64,000 nucleotides of DNA from Clostridiales bacterium UBA7103. Lineage in GTDB: Bacteria; Bacillota; Clostridia; Oscillospirales; Oscillospiraceae. Of this stretch, positions 42,837 through 52,146 are shown in pieces. The position numbers were made by a program, and so were the translations under genes. Location of the stretch: assembly GCA_002493305.1 (NCBI GenBank), contig DKYJ01000039.1, positions 4,273-68,272 on the forward strand, in the 5' to 3' direction. How positions within the stretch are numbered: the stretch's first letter is position 1; every line of letters begins with the position of its first letter. The notes under the pieces are model-generated. The model made no database searches and was not told the DNA's origin. It saw only the letters and a program-made list of their open reading frames with translations.

Positions 42837-45038
42837 TTATCCCCTATAATCTGCATCGTATTTATTGCCGTACACATAATGGATTATATCCCAGATGTAG
42901 TTATAGGCCGCCGTGCCGGGGGCAAAGGCTCCGCGGTTTTGATAGGCGATATAGCCGATGCTGCGGCGGACAATGCCGCCATAGAGCGTCACCTGCTTGC
43001 CGTCAGGAGCGCTGAGCTTAATGTAAGAGCGCATTGCAATATCGTCCACACACTGGGCGTTTGTAAAGCCCACCAGCACATTGGTGTACTGTATTTTGCT
43101 GCCGGAGACGCGGAACACGGGGTCAGCCCCGGCCGCGCGGCTGTAAGCATAGTTATGGCGGGCATAGCTGTCGCCGAGGCTGAGAGAGCCGTTTTGGATC
43201 TCGCTGGCCCAGCAGAGCAGTGTGCCATATTCCTCCAGCTTATATCCCGACACTCCTGCCCCAGTCAGCGCGGATTTGAGCGAGCTTTCAATGCCGGTTA
43301 TCATGCGGATACCCTTATTCCCGGTTATCCTGATAGAGCTGCCGCCGTAGCTTAGCAGATTATCAAGGCCGGACACTCTTTCAAGCACATATCCTCCGCT
43401 GTTTGTGAGGCTGTATACATACATGCCCGTGGGGTACATCACATGCACATCGGAGCCAACGGGCAGGTTGTATTCCGAAACTGTGATAAGCTTTTTCTCT
43501 CCCTCTGCCAGCTTAATGCTGCCGAAGCTGCCGCCGGCATCAGGATAGATCTCCCGCCCGTCGATACAGAGGGCCAGTGTCCTGCCGCTGTGGAGGGCAG
43601 CAATATTAGCCAGCACATAGCCCGTGTCCACAGGCGGAGTAGGCGTGGGCGGGGTCTCTGTAATTTCCTTCGCCGTGAAGCTCATGACGTTTTGGGCATA
43701 CTGCGCCTCAAGGCTGAATTTTTTCCCGTTTGCCGTCCATTCCCTGCTCGAAAGCTCGTAGGCCGCGATGCCGTAAAGCACGCTCTTTGTTGTGTCCGGC
43801 TCGCTGGTCGTCACGGGCAGAGAAAAGCTGGCGTTTCCTGCCTTGAGCTGCTCCGTTATACCCTCCTCAAAGCCGTCAGACCATGTGTGTATCTGGCCGG
43901 TTTTAATGAAGTAATTCTGCTCCAGAGAATTTGCCGGACGGGCAGGGTCAGCGCTGTGATCCGAATGGACGCAGCTCATAAGCGCATCAGTGAGGCCAAA
44001 ATACAGGTGCCGGTAGTATGAATACGCCGCAGAATAGTCTACATCGTCCTAGGTTGGGTCTATCTGATACCATTTTCCGTCCAGCTTCACGGCGTTCCAT
44101 TCGTGGCCGTTGCCAGTACAGCGTTCACTTTCTATGCCCACGCGGTCAAGGAGCATCTTATATGCCGAGCGATAGGCAGCACAAGTGCCGGTGCCGTAGA
44201 AAAACACGCCCTCTGCGCTGCAAAGCACCCCCGTGGCATTGTAATCATAGGTGCAGTTGTTAATGATCCAGTCGTGCAGCCAGAGCGCGAGCTCATATTC
44301 GCTGCCGTTTGGCAGGGCGGCGCGGCACTGAGCCGCCACCTCATCGGCAGCCTGCTCCACGGTCTTCCCCTCGCCGGTAGGGGTAATATAAATAGTCTGC
44401 GTCTTATCTTTGGAGTAGTGCTGCTTTCCGTCCGAGCCGGCAACAGGGTACATCTCCAGCAGGTAGAAGTCGAGCCGGTACTCATTGGAGCTTGTAAAGG
44501 TAAATTCAAAAACATTATTTTCCTGAAAGGACTGACTCAGGGGGTCAACAATAAATTCCCAGCTCCCGTCAACCTTCTGCATCACGCCGTAACGGTATTT
44601 ATACTTAAAGCCGAACTCCGTCAGCGGGCGGCTGTTGCCGGAGGGCGTCGTACCCGTGGGGCTGAGGGTATAGGTCACCGTGTCCCCTACTGCAGGGGCA
44701 GAATTGCTTGAGGCCACCTCCAGCCCGAGGCCGGCGGGCATCTCATTGACATTTCCGGGCACGGGCTCATACGCCTGCGGGGCTATTCCTCCCTCATCGC
44801 TCAGGGCCACAGGCTCCGCAAACACGGCGAGCGGCTCTTCAGGCCCCGTTATAACAGGCGCTTGCGTCTCCTCAATGGGCGGAGCTTCTTCCGTCTTCTC
44901 CGGATCCGCCGCATCGGGAATAACCGCCTCTTCCCCGGCGGTGGTCGATATATCCTCATCCCCGGCGAAAACGACGCAGGGGACAAGAGCAAAAATCATG
45001 AGTATGGCCAACAGCAGGCCGATCAGACGTTTGAGCAC
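42837..45038 (-). pseudogene. Secreted transglutaminase-like protein interrupted by an amber codon
   Basis: The frame opens at 45038 with a signal peptide (MLKRLIGLLLAILMIFALVP, ending VFAG). A transglutaminase-like core follows: GTGTCAAYRSAYKMLLD with the Cys, CTGNGHEWNAVKLDG with the His and WYQIDPT with the Asp. Directly after DPT stands TAG (44049-44051) where DPTWDD is usual, so TGG to TAG is the simple reading. The same frame then stays open to 42837 and encodes the normal C-terminal region (YNYIWDIIHYVYGNKYDADY at the end). One base change separates it from a 733-residue protein. It may be a fresh pseudogene, a phase of variation or a sequencing error. Confidence 0.85.
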
Positions 45039-45126
45039 CGCGATACTCCTTTCGTTATAAAAAGCGTCTTTTCATATATTCTCATTGGTATCTTACCATA
45101 TATCTCCGCTCTTGAAAAGTATGCAC

Positions 45127-45155
45127 TTGTAGAAAATGCGCCGCTGTGCTATACT
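45127..45155 (+). promoter_or_regulatory. Promoter of the cobalamin riboswitch unit
   Basis: TTGTAG (45127-45132), 17 bases, TATACT (45150-45155), just upstream of the riboswitch. Confidence 0.6.
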
Positions 45156-45164
45156 TTTCCGGCA

Positions 45165-45295
45165 AGCAATCGGAACGGTTGCAAATGACAATTCATTTGC
45201 TTAAGCAGGGGAATGTGGGTGCGAATCCCACGCGAGGCCGTCACTGTGAGGTCGGGCGCAAGCCCGCGAAGTCAGAATACCTGCCCGTGGGACGG
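45165..45295 (+). ncRNA. Cobalamin riboswitch
   Basis: The conserved B12-box parts are in order: AGGGGAATGTGGGTGCGAAT, CCCACGCGAGGCCGTCACTG, GCGCAAGCCCGCGAAGTCAG and AATACCTGCC. Boundaries are approximate. It precedes, by about 330 bases, genes for a DUF4430 protein and an ECF S component, which it should repress when cobalamin is plentiful. The 45300-45620 stretch between holds no clear gene and could house the expression platform. Confidence 0.92.
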
Positions 45296-45626
45296 AAAAC
45301 CGCCCCGTTGTACAAAGAACCGCGTCACCCGGTCAAAGCCGAAAGCGTGCTGTAAGCAGAGGCGAAAGTACGCCGCTGCTCTGCTGCTCGTTCTCTCTTT
45401 TTCTTTGTGCAGCGCCGGCGACCCTGAAAGATGGGTCAATGTAAGCGATGAACGAATCGGCGAGAGAGATTTGCGAGAGAATTTGTGTTCTGATGAAGGC
45501 AGTCTTTTGAAGACAATACTTTGTGTATGGCAAGAAAGACTGACAAAATCAGGGCGCAAATTGTCCGCAAAAATCCGAGACGATTTGTTCGGAGCTTACA
45601 TCAAAAAAGAAAGGAGAGATTTTTTC

Positions 45627-46022
45627 ATGTCAAAAACCGCAAAAAAAATTATTGCCGTAGTAGCTCTGCTTGTGCTTATCGTGGCAGCCGTATTCCTCTG
45701 GCAGCACTTTTCCCCCGCCGCGCAGGAGGGGGACAAGGAGCTTGTGGTGCTGGTCGTCCATGGGGATGGAACGCAGAACCGCCTCGATGTCTCAACCGAT
45801 GCGGAGAACCTGCGCGGCGCGCTTGAGCCGGAGGGTATCATCGCCGGGGACGAGAGCGAGTACGGCCTGTTTGTCAAGACCGTTGACGGGGAAACCGCCG
45901 ATGACAGCCTCCAGCAGTGGTGGTGCATCACCAAGGGCGGCGAGGAGCTGATGACCGGCGTGGACGACACCATGATCGCCGATGGGGAGCAGTATGAATT
46001 TACCCTCACCACGGGCTGGTAA
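45627..46022 (+). CDS. DUF4430 membrane-anchored protein, cobalamin-regulated
   Basis: 131 residues with one N-terminal membrane segment (KKIIAVVALLVLIVAAVFLW) and an outside domain of DUF4430 type, ending WWCITKGGEELMTGVDDTMI and YEFTLTTGW. DUF4430 domains are related to the C-terminal domain of intrinsic factor and transcobalamin, so a cobalamin-binding role is plausible. AAGGAG precedes the 45627 start. It overlaps the ECF S gene downstream and sits below a cobalamin riboswitch. Confidence 0.88.
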   Translation: MSKTAKKIIAVVALLVLIVAAVFLWQHFSPAAQEGDKELVVLVVHGDGTQNRLDVSTDAENLRGALEPEGIIAGDESEYGLFVKTVDGETADDSLQQWWCITKGGEELMTGVDDTMIADGEQYEFTLTTGW

Positions 46023-46518
46023 ACTCAACGTGCGGGAGCTGTGCGTCCTCTCGCTGATGGGTGCGCTCATCTTTGCGGCGAAGCTGGCTCTGGCGTCAGC
46101 TCCGAATGTGAGCCTTAACGCGCTGCTCATTATCCTGACGGCGGTGTTCTTCGGTTGGAGGGCGCTGTACAGCGTGGGCGTGTACATCATGCTGGAGGGG
46201 CTGGTCTTCGGTTTCGGGATGTGGTGGTGGAGCTACTGGTACCTGTGGCCGCTGCTGGCCGTTTTGGCCGTGCTGCTGAGCCGCTGCCGCTCGACGCTTA
46301 TCTGGGCGGTTTTCGCCGGAGTGTTCGGCCTGTGCTTCGGGGCGCTCTGCTCTATCCCATATCTTTTCATCGGTGGCTGGGAGCTGGCTTTTTCCTACTG
46401 GATAAGCGGCATACCCTTTGACCTTCTCCACTGCGCTGGGAACTTTATCACAACACTTATACTGTTCAAGCCCCTGTACGCGGTAATGGATAAGCTGCTG
46501 AGCAAAAAAATCAGCTGA
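45994..46518 (+). CDS. ECF transporter S component, probably for cobalamin
   Basis: 174 residues, five to six membrane segments (VLSLMGALIFAAKLAL, LLIILTAVFFGWRALYSVGV, VYIMLEGLVFGFGMWWW, LLAVLAVLL, IWAVFAGVFGLCFGALCSIP). The layout is that of ECF S proteins; the riboswitch and the DUF4430 partner suggest cobalamin or its precursors as cargo. Start at 45994, where GGGGAG lies 5 bases upstream inside the DUF4430 gene; 45982 and a GTG at 46030 are alternatives. The energy-coupling ATPases are not in the window and are likely shared. Confidence 0.85.
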   Translation: MNLPSPRAGKLNVRELCVLSLMGALIFAAKLALASAPNVSLNALLIILTAVFFGWRALYSVGVYIMLEGLVFGFGMWWWSYWYLWPLLAVLAVLLSRCRSTLIWAVFAGVFGLCFGALCSIPYLFIGGWELAFSYWISGIPFDLLHCAGNFITTLILFKPLYAVMDKLLSKKIS

Positions 46519-46544
46519 GGCGAAATCGCTTCAGCTGATTTTTT
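46504..46544 (+). terminator. Terminator of ECF S unit
   Basis: AAAAATCAGCTGA and TCAGCTGATTTTTT pair around a GGCGAAATCGCT loop region; the gene stop codon lies within the stem. Confidence 0.85.
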
Positions 46545-46547
46545 ATG

Positions 46548-46612
46548 ATATTCGTTCCCTTGGAACGAATGATATATCTTCGATATGATATATTTGCTTT
46601 GCAAATATGATG
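46548..46612. repeat. Cluster of three short hairpins
   Basis: Three back-to-back palindromes: ATTCGTTCC-CTT-GGAACGAAT, GATATATC-TTC-GATATGATATAT and ATATTTGC-TTT-GCAAATAT. The look is that of a dispersed intergenic hairpin repeat of clostridial genomes. The rest of the gap to 46782 has no gene. Confidence 0.55.
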
Positions 46613-46782
46613 AATAATCAGCGTTTATAGAAAGCCTCGCAGAGTTCGCCGCTCGGAAGCGGCGAATAATTTTAATCGTTTTTTCCGGGGGCGTGTACCT
46701 CGGAAAAAATACTTTGCACGGAGAGAGTGTATTTTTGCCTTCCCACGCAGGCAAAAATGCGCGAACGCAGTGAGATCCCCTT

Positions 46783-46815
46783 TGTATTAAAAGCCCCTTC
46801 GGGGCTTTTAATACA
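46783..46815. terminator. Terminator of the uridine-kinase-like gene
   Basis: TGTATTAAAAGCCCC (46783-46797) and GGGGCTTTTAATACA (46801-46815): a perfect 15-bp stem with a TTC loop, touching the stop codon of the minus-strand gene. Confidence 0.85.
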
Positions 46816-46816
46816 G

Positions 46817-47752
46817 TTAATATTCGTATATTCCTCCGCCGATGAATTCGCGCAGCAGAGAGTCGGACGGGACGAGCTTTTCGTCCACATCGCCGAAGAG
46901 CTGGATAGCGGGCAGCACCGCGCGCAGCTCCTCAAAGCGCTCTATCCCCTCCGGCACGGACTGAAAGAGCTTCGTTGCCGTCTGATTGAACACCGCCGGC
47001 TCATAGGCCATGGAGGTGTCAAGCTGCAGATCCGCCTTATCCTTGAAGGGTGAAATGTACGACTTCTCTCCCCGGCGGACATTGGCCCACATGCTCATGG
47101 TCTTTGCCGGGTCTGCCCCGCGGAAATTATGGTCGCGCACCATGCGCCGCACAAGGCGGAACCATGTGCGCTTAAATACCACCTTGCCCTCAAAGGTCAC
47201 ATCACTGCGGGCGGATATGTAGAGCTTGAAAGCGTCCGGGTGGCGCTGGGTTATCATATCGTTGAGCGCGTGGATACCCTCAAAAACCGCCACCTCGTCC
47301 TTTCTGAGCTTTATGGACTTCTGCGGCTCAAGCACACGCATCTGCCGCGAAAACTCATACTTCGGCACATATATGCGCTCGCCCCTTGCAAGCTGGTCAA
47401 AGTGCTTGTTGAGCAGAGCCATGTCAAGGCAGAGCGGGGACTCAAGATCCATATCCCCCTCCGGCGTGCGCGGCACCGTGGCGGGGTCGATGGTGTTGAA
47501 ATAATCGTCCATACCCACATAGTGGGTTCCCACGCCCCGGCGCTCCAGCGCCTCGCTTATCTTCATGGCGGTGGTAGTCTTGCCGCTGCCGGAGGGCCCG
47601 GAGAGCAGGACGATGGGGCTGTTTTTCTTGTTTTTCAATATCAAATCGGCGGCTTTTTCCACCTTGGCAAGGTACTGTGCCTCCCCCTCCTCAACAAAGC
47701 CCTTGGGGTCTGCCACAGTCTTGAAGTTTATATCTTTAAGCTCGTATGCCAT
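46817..47752 (-). CDS. Uridine kinase/phosphoribulokinase-family nucleoside kinase
   Basis: 311 residues. P-loop LLSGPSGSGKTTTAMKISEA near 50-70, substrate strand HYVGMDDYFNTIDPATVPRT, and VAVFEGIHALNDMITQR. This is the uridine-kinase-like group of the PRK family with an extra N-terminal part (MAYELKDINFKTVADPKGFV). It probably phosphorylates uridine or a related nucleoside; the substrate is not certain. AAAAAGGAG precedes it. It follows hemZ by 14 bases in the same direction. Confidence 0.85.
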   Translation of the reverse strand: MAYELKDINFKTVADPKGFVEEGEAQYLAKVEKAADLILKNKKNSPIVLLSGPSGSGKTTTAMKISEALERRGVGTHYVGMDDYFNTIDPATVPRTPEGDMDLESPLCLDMALLNKHFDQLARGERIYVPKYEFSRQMRVLEPQKSIKLRKDEVAVFEGIHALNDMITQRHPDAFKLYISARSDVTFEGKVVFKRTWFRLVRRMVRDHNFRGADPAKTMSMWANVRRGEKSYISPFKDKADLQLDTSMAYEPAVFNQTATKLFQSVPEGIERFEELRAVLPAIQLFGDVDEKLVPSDSLLREFIGGGIYEY

Positions 47753-47766
47753 TGTATTTCTCCTTT

Positions 47767-49236
47767 TTATGATTTATAAAACTCCGCAATTTTTTCCTTA
47801 TCCGCGCAGGTCTCCTGTATCTGGTTTATGTATTCAAGCGGATATTTGGGAGCCATCAGGCGGATATTCCTGCCCCCGTCGTGGCGGATGAGCTTGGTTG
47901 AGCCGCCGCCGCCCAGGGCGATAATGCTGCAAAGCTCCTCCATGATGCAAATATTATAGATATTCTCATATCCCGTCTTTGTCCAGCCCACATTCTCAAA
48001 GCCGCCGGACATGAACTTCTGCCGGTACAGGTAATAGGGTCTATACTGCGCTCGGCGCAGCTTTTCTCCGCCGTAGTCCAGCATGGCGCCTACCTCCGCG
48101 GCGGTGGGTATGACGGAACCTTCCAGCATTATGCGTGAGCCTTTTTTCAGCGACAGTGTGTGTATGGTGATATTCTCCGGTGCGAGGCTCAGCACCTTGT
48201 CAACGGTGTCCCGGAAGCCCTCCACCGTGTCCGACGGAAGCCCCGCGATAAGATCCATATTCACCGCGAAGCCCCCCACTGTCCGGACTTTTTCAAGGGC
48301 GGTGAGCACATCTTTCGCGCTGTGCTTTCTGCCAATGGCGGCGAGGACGCCGTCGCTCATGGTCTGGGGGTTGACGCTGACCCGATCCACCCCGTGGGCT
48401 TTCAGCACGCGCAGCTTATCGGTGGTAATGGTATCGGGTCTGCCTGCCTCCACGGTGTATTCCCGCATAGCGGAGAGGTCAAATTCCTCCTCCAGAAGGC
48501 TGCAAAGTCTATCGAGCTGGCCGGGGTCAAGCGTAGTAGGTGTGCCGCCGCCCATGTACACCGAGATGACCCGCAGCCCCAGCTCCCTGACCTGCTCCGC
48601 TGTGGCGCGAAGCTCCTGGAACAGCGCCTGCAAAAAAGGTTCGATGAGCTTCATGCTCTTTTCCACCGACTGGCTGACAAAGCTGCAGTACGAGCAGCGG
48701 GTGGGGCAGAAGGGTATGCCCACATATAGGCAGACGTCCCGCTCATCAAGGGCGGCCTCTGTAATCAGGGTCTGACGCGCCGCGTCAAGGCAGAGCTCCG
48801 CCCGTCTGGGGGACACGCCGTAATCCGCCTGAAAACGGCGCAGGGCGCGCTCCTCGTCAGGCTCCGCGCTCAACACCTGCCTCAGGACTTTTCCGGGTCT
48901 GACCCCGCAGAGCGAGCCCCATGGCAGCGGAGCCTTGCCGGAGCTGAGATAAGCCCGGTATATGGCGGTTTTTATAAGCCCCTGACAGGTGCTCTCCCCC
49001 GCCGGGCCATCAATTATGCTGTCATTGGACGCAGCAGCTCTGCCCCGGCCCACCGCGCCCTCAAAGCGCAGTGTGCAGGTGGCGGTGGTGTACTCCGCGC
49101 CGCGGCTCAGGCGCGTCTCCATTCCGTCGCCTTTGGGCGCCCCCTCCGGGTACTCGGGACGCTCCTCCGGGAACAGTGTCAGCAGCATTTGCTCCACAGC
49201 ATATTTATATTCGTGTCCATGTAGATATAGCTTCAT
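47767..49236 (-). CDS. hemZ: HemZ, coproporphyrinogen dehydrogenase-like radical SAM protein
   Basis: 489 residues. The radical SAM motif is GIPFCPTRCSYCSFVS (CxxxCxxC) at about 170-185, followed by YMGGGTPTTL and a SAM-binding VEAGRPDTI stretch; the N-terminal 165 residues are the HemZ-specific extension (MKLYLHGHEYKYAVEQMLLT). HemZ acts in oxygen-independent haem synthesis or related tetrapyrrole work. It overlaps the upstream membrane-protein gene by 4 bases. Confidence 0.92.
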   Translation of the reverse strand: MKLYLHGHEYKYAVEQMLLTLFPEERPEYPEGAPKGDGMETRLSRGAEYTTATCTLRFEGAVGRGRAAASNDSIIDGPAGESTCQGLIKTAIYRAYLSSGKAPLPWGSLCGVRPGKVLRQVLSAEPDEERALRRFQADYGVSPRRAELCLDAARQTLITEAALDERDVCLYVGIPFCPTRCSYCSFVSQSVEKSMKLIEPFLQALFQELRATAEQVRELGLRVISVYMGGGTPTTLDPGQLDRLCSLLEEEFDLSAMREYTVEAGRPDTITTDKLRVLKAHGVDRVSVNPQTMSDGVLAAIGRKHSAKDVLTALEKVRTVGGFAVNMDLIAGLPSDTVEGFRDTVDKVLSLAPENITIHTLSLKKGSRIMLEGSVIPTAAEVGAMLDYGGEKLRRAQYRPYYLYRQKFMSGGFENVGWTKTGYENIYNICIMEELCSIIALGGGGSTKLIRHDGGRNIRLMAPKYPLEYINQIQETCADKEKIAEFYKS

Positions 49237-50150
49237 TTCTTACCTTTCCGGCTCTCATAGTGCTCCTTGAGTTTGCGGAAATTTCCACCATTGTGGCGGC
49301 CCTCCAGCAGCTTCGGGTAGGCCATGGTTATGCGGCGCTGGACAAAGCCCTTGCCGCGCAGCTCCGAAAGACGCTGCTCCAACTCCGCCCTCTTTTCGCG
49401 CAGAGCGGCCCTGCCCGCGTCCTCCCGCTCCTTGACACGGTCGTTTATTTCGCTGCGCTTATCAAGAATATCCTTTGTGTACTCCTGTTTCTTCTCCGCC
49501 ATCTCCGGGTGTTTCTCCTCAAAGCTTTGAAGACGCTCGATGTTCTTCTCTACCGGCTTATATATGAGGTTTTCGCCCATAGCATCAGACAGGCCATGTA
49601 TAGCGCGCTCCAGCTCCTCCATGGCCTTGAAGCGTTTTGGCAGCTTCAACAGCGCCCACAGAGTTATTATCCCGTCCGCGGCCAGGATCACGAACAGCAG
49701 CGGCAGCAGCCATCTGCCGAGGCTGTATGGAATGGCGTTGATGAATTCCATGATACCCGGGTGCACCACATCTACCACCAGCACACAGCCCAGCGCCCAT
49801 ATGACCGAAAATTCAAGGCAGATATATCCCTTTATGTTAAAGGGATTGTTGGAGTAGTCCCACCATTTATCCTTAAAAAAGCGCTCCATAATGAAGCCAA
49901 TCAGAAACTCAAGGGCAGAAGTCAGCACCATGCTGCCAAAAAACAACAGGGCAAAATTATCCTTCACCGGTTCGAGCACCAGCACGACTATCAGTATGCC
50001 ATAGCCATAAATGGGGCAGACCGGGCCGTTGAGAAAACCACGATTAACAAAACAGCCTCTGTGCACCGCCGCATATGCCACCTCGACACACCAGCCCAGC
50101 ACCGAATATATCATCAGTATCCAGCCCATCTGATACAGGGAATAACTCAA
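49233..50150 (-). CDS. CmpB-like putative ABC permease (membrane protein)
   Basis: 305 residues from a TTG start that follows AAGGAG; the ATG at 50219 lies upstream of the promoter -10 box and is not usable. Membrane segments: LYQMGWILMIYSVLGWCVEV, YGYGILIVVLVLEPVKD, ALLFFGSMVLTSALEFLIG and VIWALGCVLVVDVV, with the motif GFLNGPVCPIYG of the family. A C-terminal cytoplasmic coiled coil occupies about 205-300. Function unknown. It is the first gene of the unit with hemZ and the kinase. Confidence 0.8.
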   Translation of the reverse strand: MSYSLYQMGWILMIYSVLGWCVEVAYAAVHRGCFVNRGFLNGPVCPIYGYGILIVVLVLEPVKDNFALLFFGSMVLTSALEFLIGFIMERFFKDKWWDYSNNPFNIKGYICLEFSVIWALGCVLVVDVVHPGIMEFINAIPYSLGRWLLPLLFVILAADGIITLWALLKLPKRFKAMEELERAIHGLSDAMGENLIYKPVEKNIERLQSFEEKHPEMAEKKQEYTKDILDKRSEINDRVKEREDAGRAALREKRAELEQRLSELRGKGFVQRRITMAYPKLLEGRHNGGNFRKLKEHYESRKGKK

Positions 50151-50183
50151 AATTTTCTCCTTCTTCGCCTTAATATCATTTTC

Positions 50184-50212
50184 AGTATACCACAGCCGCG
50201 CAATATTCTCAA
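50184..50212 (-). promoter_or_regulatory. Promoter of the CmpB-hemZ-kinase unit
   Basis: On the minus strand TTGAGA (50212-50207), 17 bases, TATACT (50189-50184), 34 bases before the TTG start. Confidence 0.75.
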
Positions 50213-50300
50213 TGTGCAAATAATACCCGCTGCATAAAGGCCGTTTTAGGCAGACGGGAGAATTTTTTTGAATTTTATCTGATTTATACGCAAAAAATTA

Positions 50301-50330
50301 TTGAAATTCTCAACAAAAATGTTGTAAAAT
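50301..50330 (+). promoter_or_regulatory. Promoter of carD
   Basis: TTGAAA (50301-50306), an 18-base spacer, TAAAAT (50325-50330). The start codon is 36 bases downstream with TAGGAG between. Confidence 0.65.
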
Positions 50331-50365
50331 AAATGTAAAAGTAATAGTATAGGAGTTTTATTTGG

Positions 50366-50863
50366 ATGTACGCGATAGGAGACAAAATTGTATATGGAGA
50401 AAATGGCGTCTGCACGGTGTACGAGATCGCTCCCCTCTCCATGAGCGGTGCCGATAAGAACAAGCTGTATTATCATCTCCGCCCTCTTATCGGCAGCGGG
50501 ACATATTTCACGCCGGTGGACTCCGGAGCTTTCATGCGCCCTGTTATAAGCCGTCGGGAGGCTGAGGCGCTCATCGCCGCTATCCCAGGTATTGAACCCG
50601 CCATCTGCAATGACAGCCGCTTTAACCATGTGGACGCGTTTTATAAAGAGCTTTTTAAGCAGCACAGCTGTGAGGCTCTTGTGGCGATCGTCAAGGGGCT
50701 GAGAGAGCGCGTCGCTGGGAAAAAGACCCGCAGCAGCCGGGCCGAGGCTACAATGCGCCGGGCAAAAGACATGCTCCACGGTGAGCTTGCCGTTGCGCTG
50801 GGCATAGAGGTGGACGCCGTGGAGAGCTACATAGCCGAGCGCATCAGCAAGGCCGGCCGATGA
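50366..50863 (+). CDS. carD: CarD/CdnL-family transcription regulator
   Basis: 165 residues. N-terminal RNA-polymerase-interacting Tudor-like domain (MYAIGDKIVYGENGVCTVYE, then YYHLRPLIGSGTYFTPVD) and a helical C-terminal domain (HSCEALVAIVKGLRERVAGK... MLHGELAVALGIEVDAVESY). The CarD family binds the RNA polymerase beta subunit and stabilises open complexes at rRNA and other promoters. It is a single gene divergent from the CmpB unit and closed by a terminator. Confidence 0.9.
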   Translation: MYAIGDKIVYGENGVCTVYEIAPLSMSGADKNKLYYHLRPLIGSGTYFTPVDSGAFMRPVISRREAEALIAAIPGIEPAICNDSRFNHVDAFYKELFKQHSCEALVAIVKGLRERVAGKKTRSSRAEATMRRAKDMLHGELAVALGIEVDAVESYIAERISKAGR

Positions 50864-50880
50864 TAAGATGATAAAACACG

Positions 50881-50912
50881 CCGCCGAAGGTTTTATAAAC
50901 CTCCGGCGGCCT
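50881..50912 (+). terminator. carD terminator
   Basis: GCCGCCG-A-AGGTTT pairs with AACCT-C-CGGCGGC across TATA, followed by CTTATTTTA, just after the stop of carD. Confidence 0.8.
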
Positions 50913-50975
50913 TATTTTAATCCTCTTCCAGCGGCGAGAAATTCCCGCTGTACCGTTGTCAGTATTTATCACCGC

Positions 50976-52145
50976 TTATTGTTTCTTTCCTCTGATTTTG
51001 CTGGCCACAACGCAGATGACGATGGTTATCAGCATATCCGGCAGCGTGTTGCCGACAATGATATCAACGCGCATCAGCAGCCTGTAAACGACAAAGCCAA
51101 CCAGCCATATCACCAGATTTTGGACGCTGATATTCTTCTTGTCCCGGTTCTGCTTGAGAATAAAATAATCCGCGATCTGAATAGCTATCATCGGCGCAAA
51201 CACCGAGCCGATGAAGTACAAAAAGCCGGTGATGTCGGTAAGCGGGAGGAAGATAGCCCCCACCGTGCCGATAACGGTCACCACCACGGCGACCCATTTC
51301 CCGCTGAGTTTTGCGGAGAGGGACTCGCTCGAAACTCCGGCGGAATACGCGTCAAGGAAGGTCGTGGTGACGGTGGAAAAGACGATTATCAAAAGCCCCG
51401 CTATGCCAAGGCCGGCCTTGACCATGATCTGGGCAATGTCGGACTCGCCGGTGAAAATCGCCGCGCCCATGCCGATGATATACATCCAGCAGCTCACCGC
51501 GCCGTAGGTTATCGCGCTGACGGCAGTGGCCTTGACCGGCTTTTCCGCCTCGCGCGTATAGTCGCTGATAAGCGGCAGCCATGACAGCGGCATCGCAACA
51601 GAAAGTTCCACAGCGGCGCCGAAGCTCATACCCTCGCCGCCGGCGCTCAGCGCGCCCTTTTCACCGAAAATCACAATGCTGAGAATAATTGTCAGCACAA
51701 ACAGCGCGCCCATTGCGACGGTGTTGATCTTGCCGAGATTTTTTATGCCGATCATTATCCAAAGCACGATAAGCGCGCCGATAACAATGCACCAGACCCA
51801 ATTCCCGGCGTCAAAAATGCCGTTTACGGCAAGCGCCCCGTCATAGATCATAATAGCCGTCCAGCCCACGAGCTGGATGATATTCAGCACAGAAAAGAGC
51901 AGCGCCCCTTTCCGGCCAAAGCTCATCTTGGCGGTCTCCATCGCGCTCCTGCGAACCTTACCGCCGATCAGCCCCGCGAAAAACAGCATGGCGCAGCCTA
52001 TGACATGGCCGATAAGTATGGCGAGCAGTCCCTTGGTAAATCCCAGTGGGGCAAAAGCAGTGCCGGTGACTATCTCCGCGATGGAGACTGCCGCGCCGAA
52101 CCAGATCAGCCCGTTTTCAAAGACAGAGGTGCGTTTTTCTTCCAT
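50976..52145 (-). CDS. cytX: CytX, hydroxymethylpyrimidine permease
   Basis: 389 residues, about 12 membrane segments, of the purine-cytosine permease family: EKRTSVFENGLIWFGAAVSI, TGTAFAPLGFTKGLLAILIG. Its place at the end of a TPP-riboswitch thiamine operon identifies it as CytX, which imports the HMP moiety. The ATG at 52145 overlaps the thiD end region and has a GGCGGAG site; the longer frame to 52172 is not needed. Confidence 0.88.
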   Translation of the reverse strand: MEEKRTSVFENGLIWFGAAVSIAEIVTGTAFAPLGFTKGLLAILIGHVIGCAMLFFAGLIGGKVRRSAMETAKMSFGRKGALLFSVLNIIQLVGWTAIMIYDGALAVNGIFDAGNWVWCIVIGALIVLWIMIGIKNLGKINTVAMGALFVLTIILSIVIFGEKGALSAGGEGMSFGAAVELSVAMPLSWLPLISDYTREAEKPVKATAVSAITYGAVSCWMYIIGMGAAIFTGESDIAQIMVKAGLGIAGLLIIVFSTVTTTFLDAYSAGVSSESLSAKLSGKWVAVVVTVIGTVGAIFLPLTDITGFLYFIGSVFAPMIAIQIADYFILKQNRDKKNISVQNLVIWLVGFVVYRLLMRVDIIVGNTLPDMLITIVICVVASKIRGKKQ

Positions 52146-52146
52146 T

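Noticed and set aside
44049..44051. Amber codon read as pyrrolysine or suppressed
   Set aside because: No Pyl genes in the window, the site is normally Trp, and TAG ends the neighbouring lipoprotein gene.
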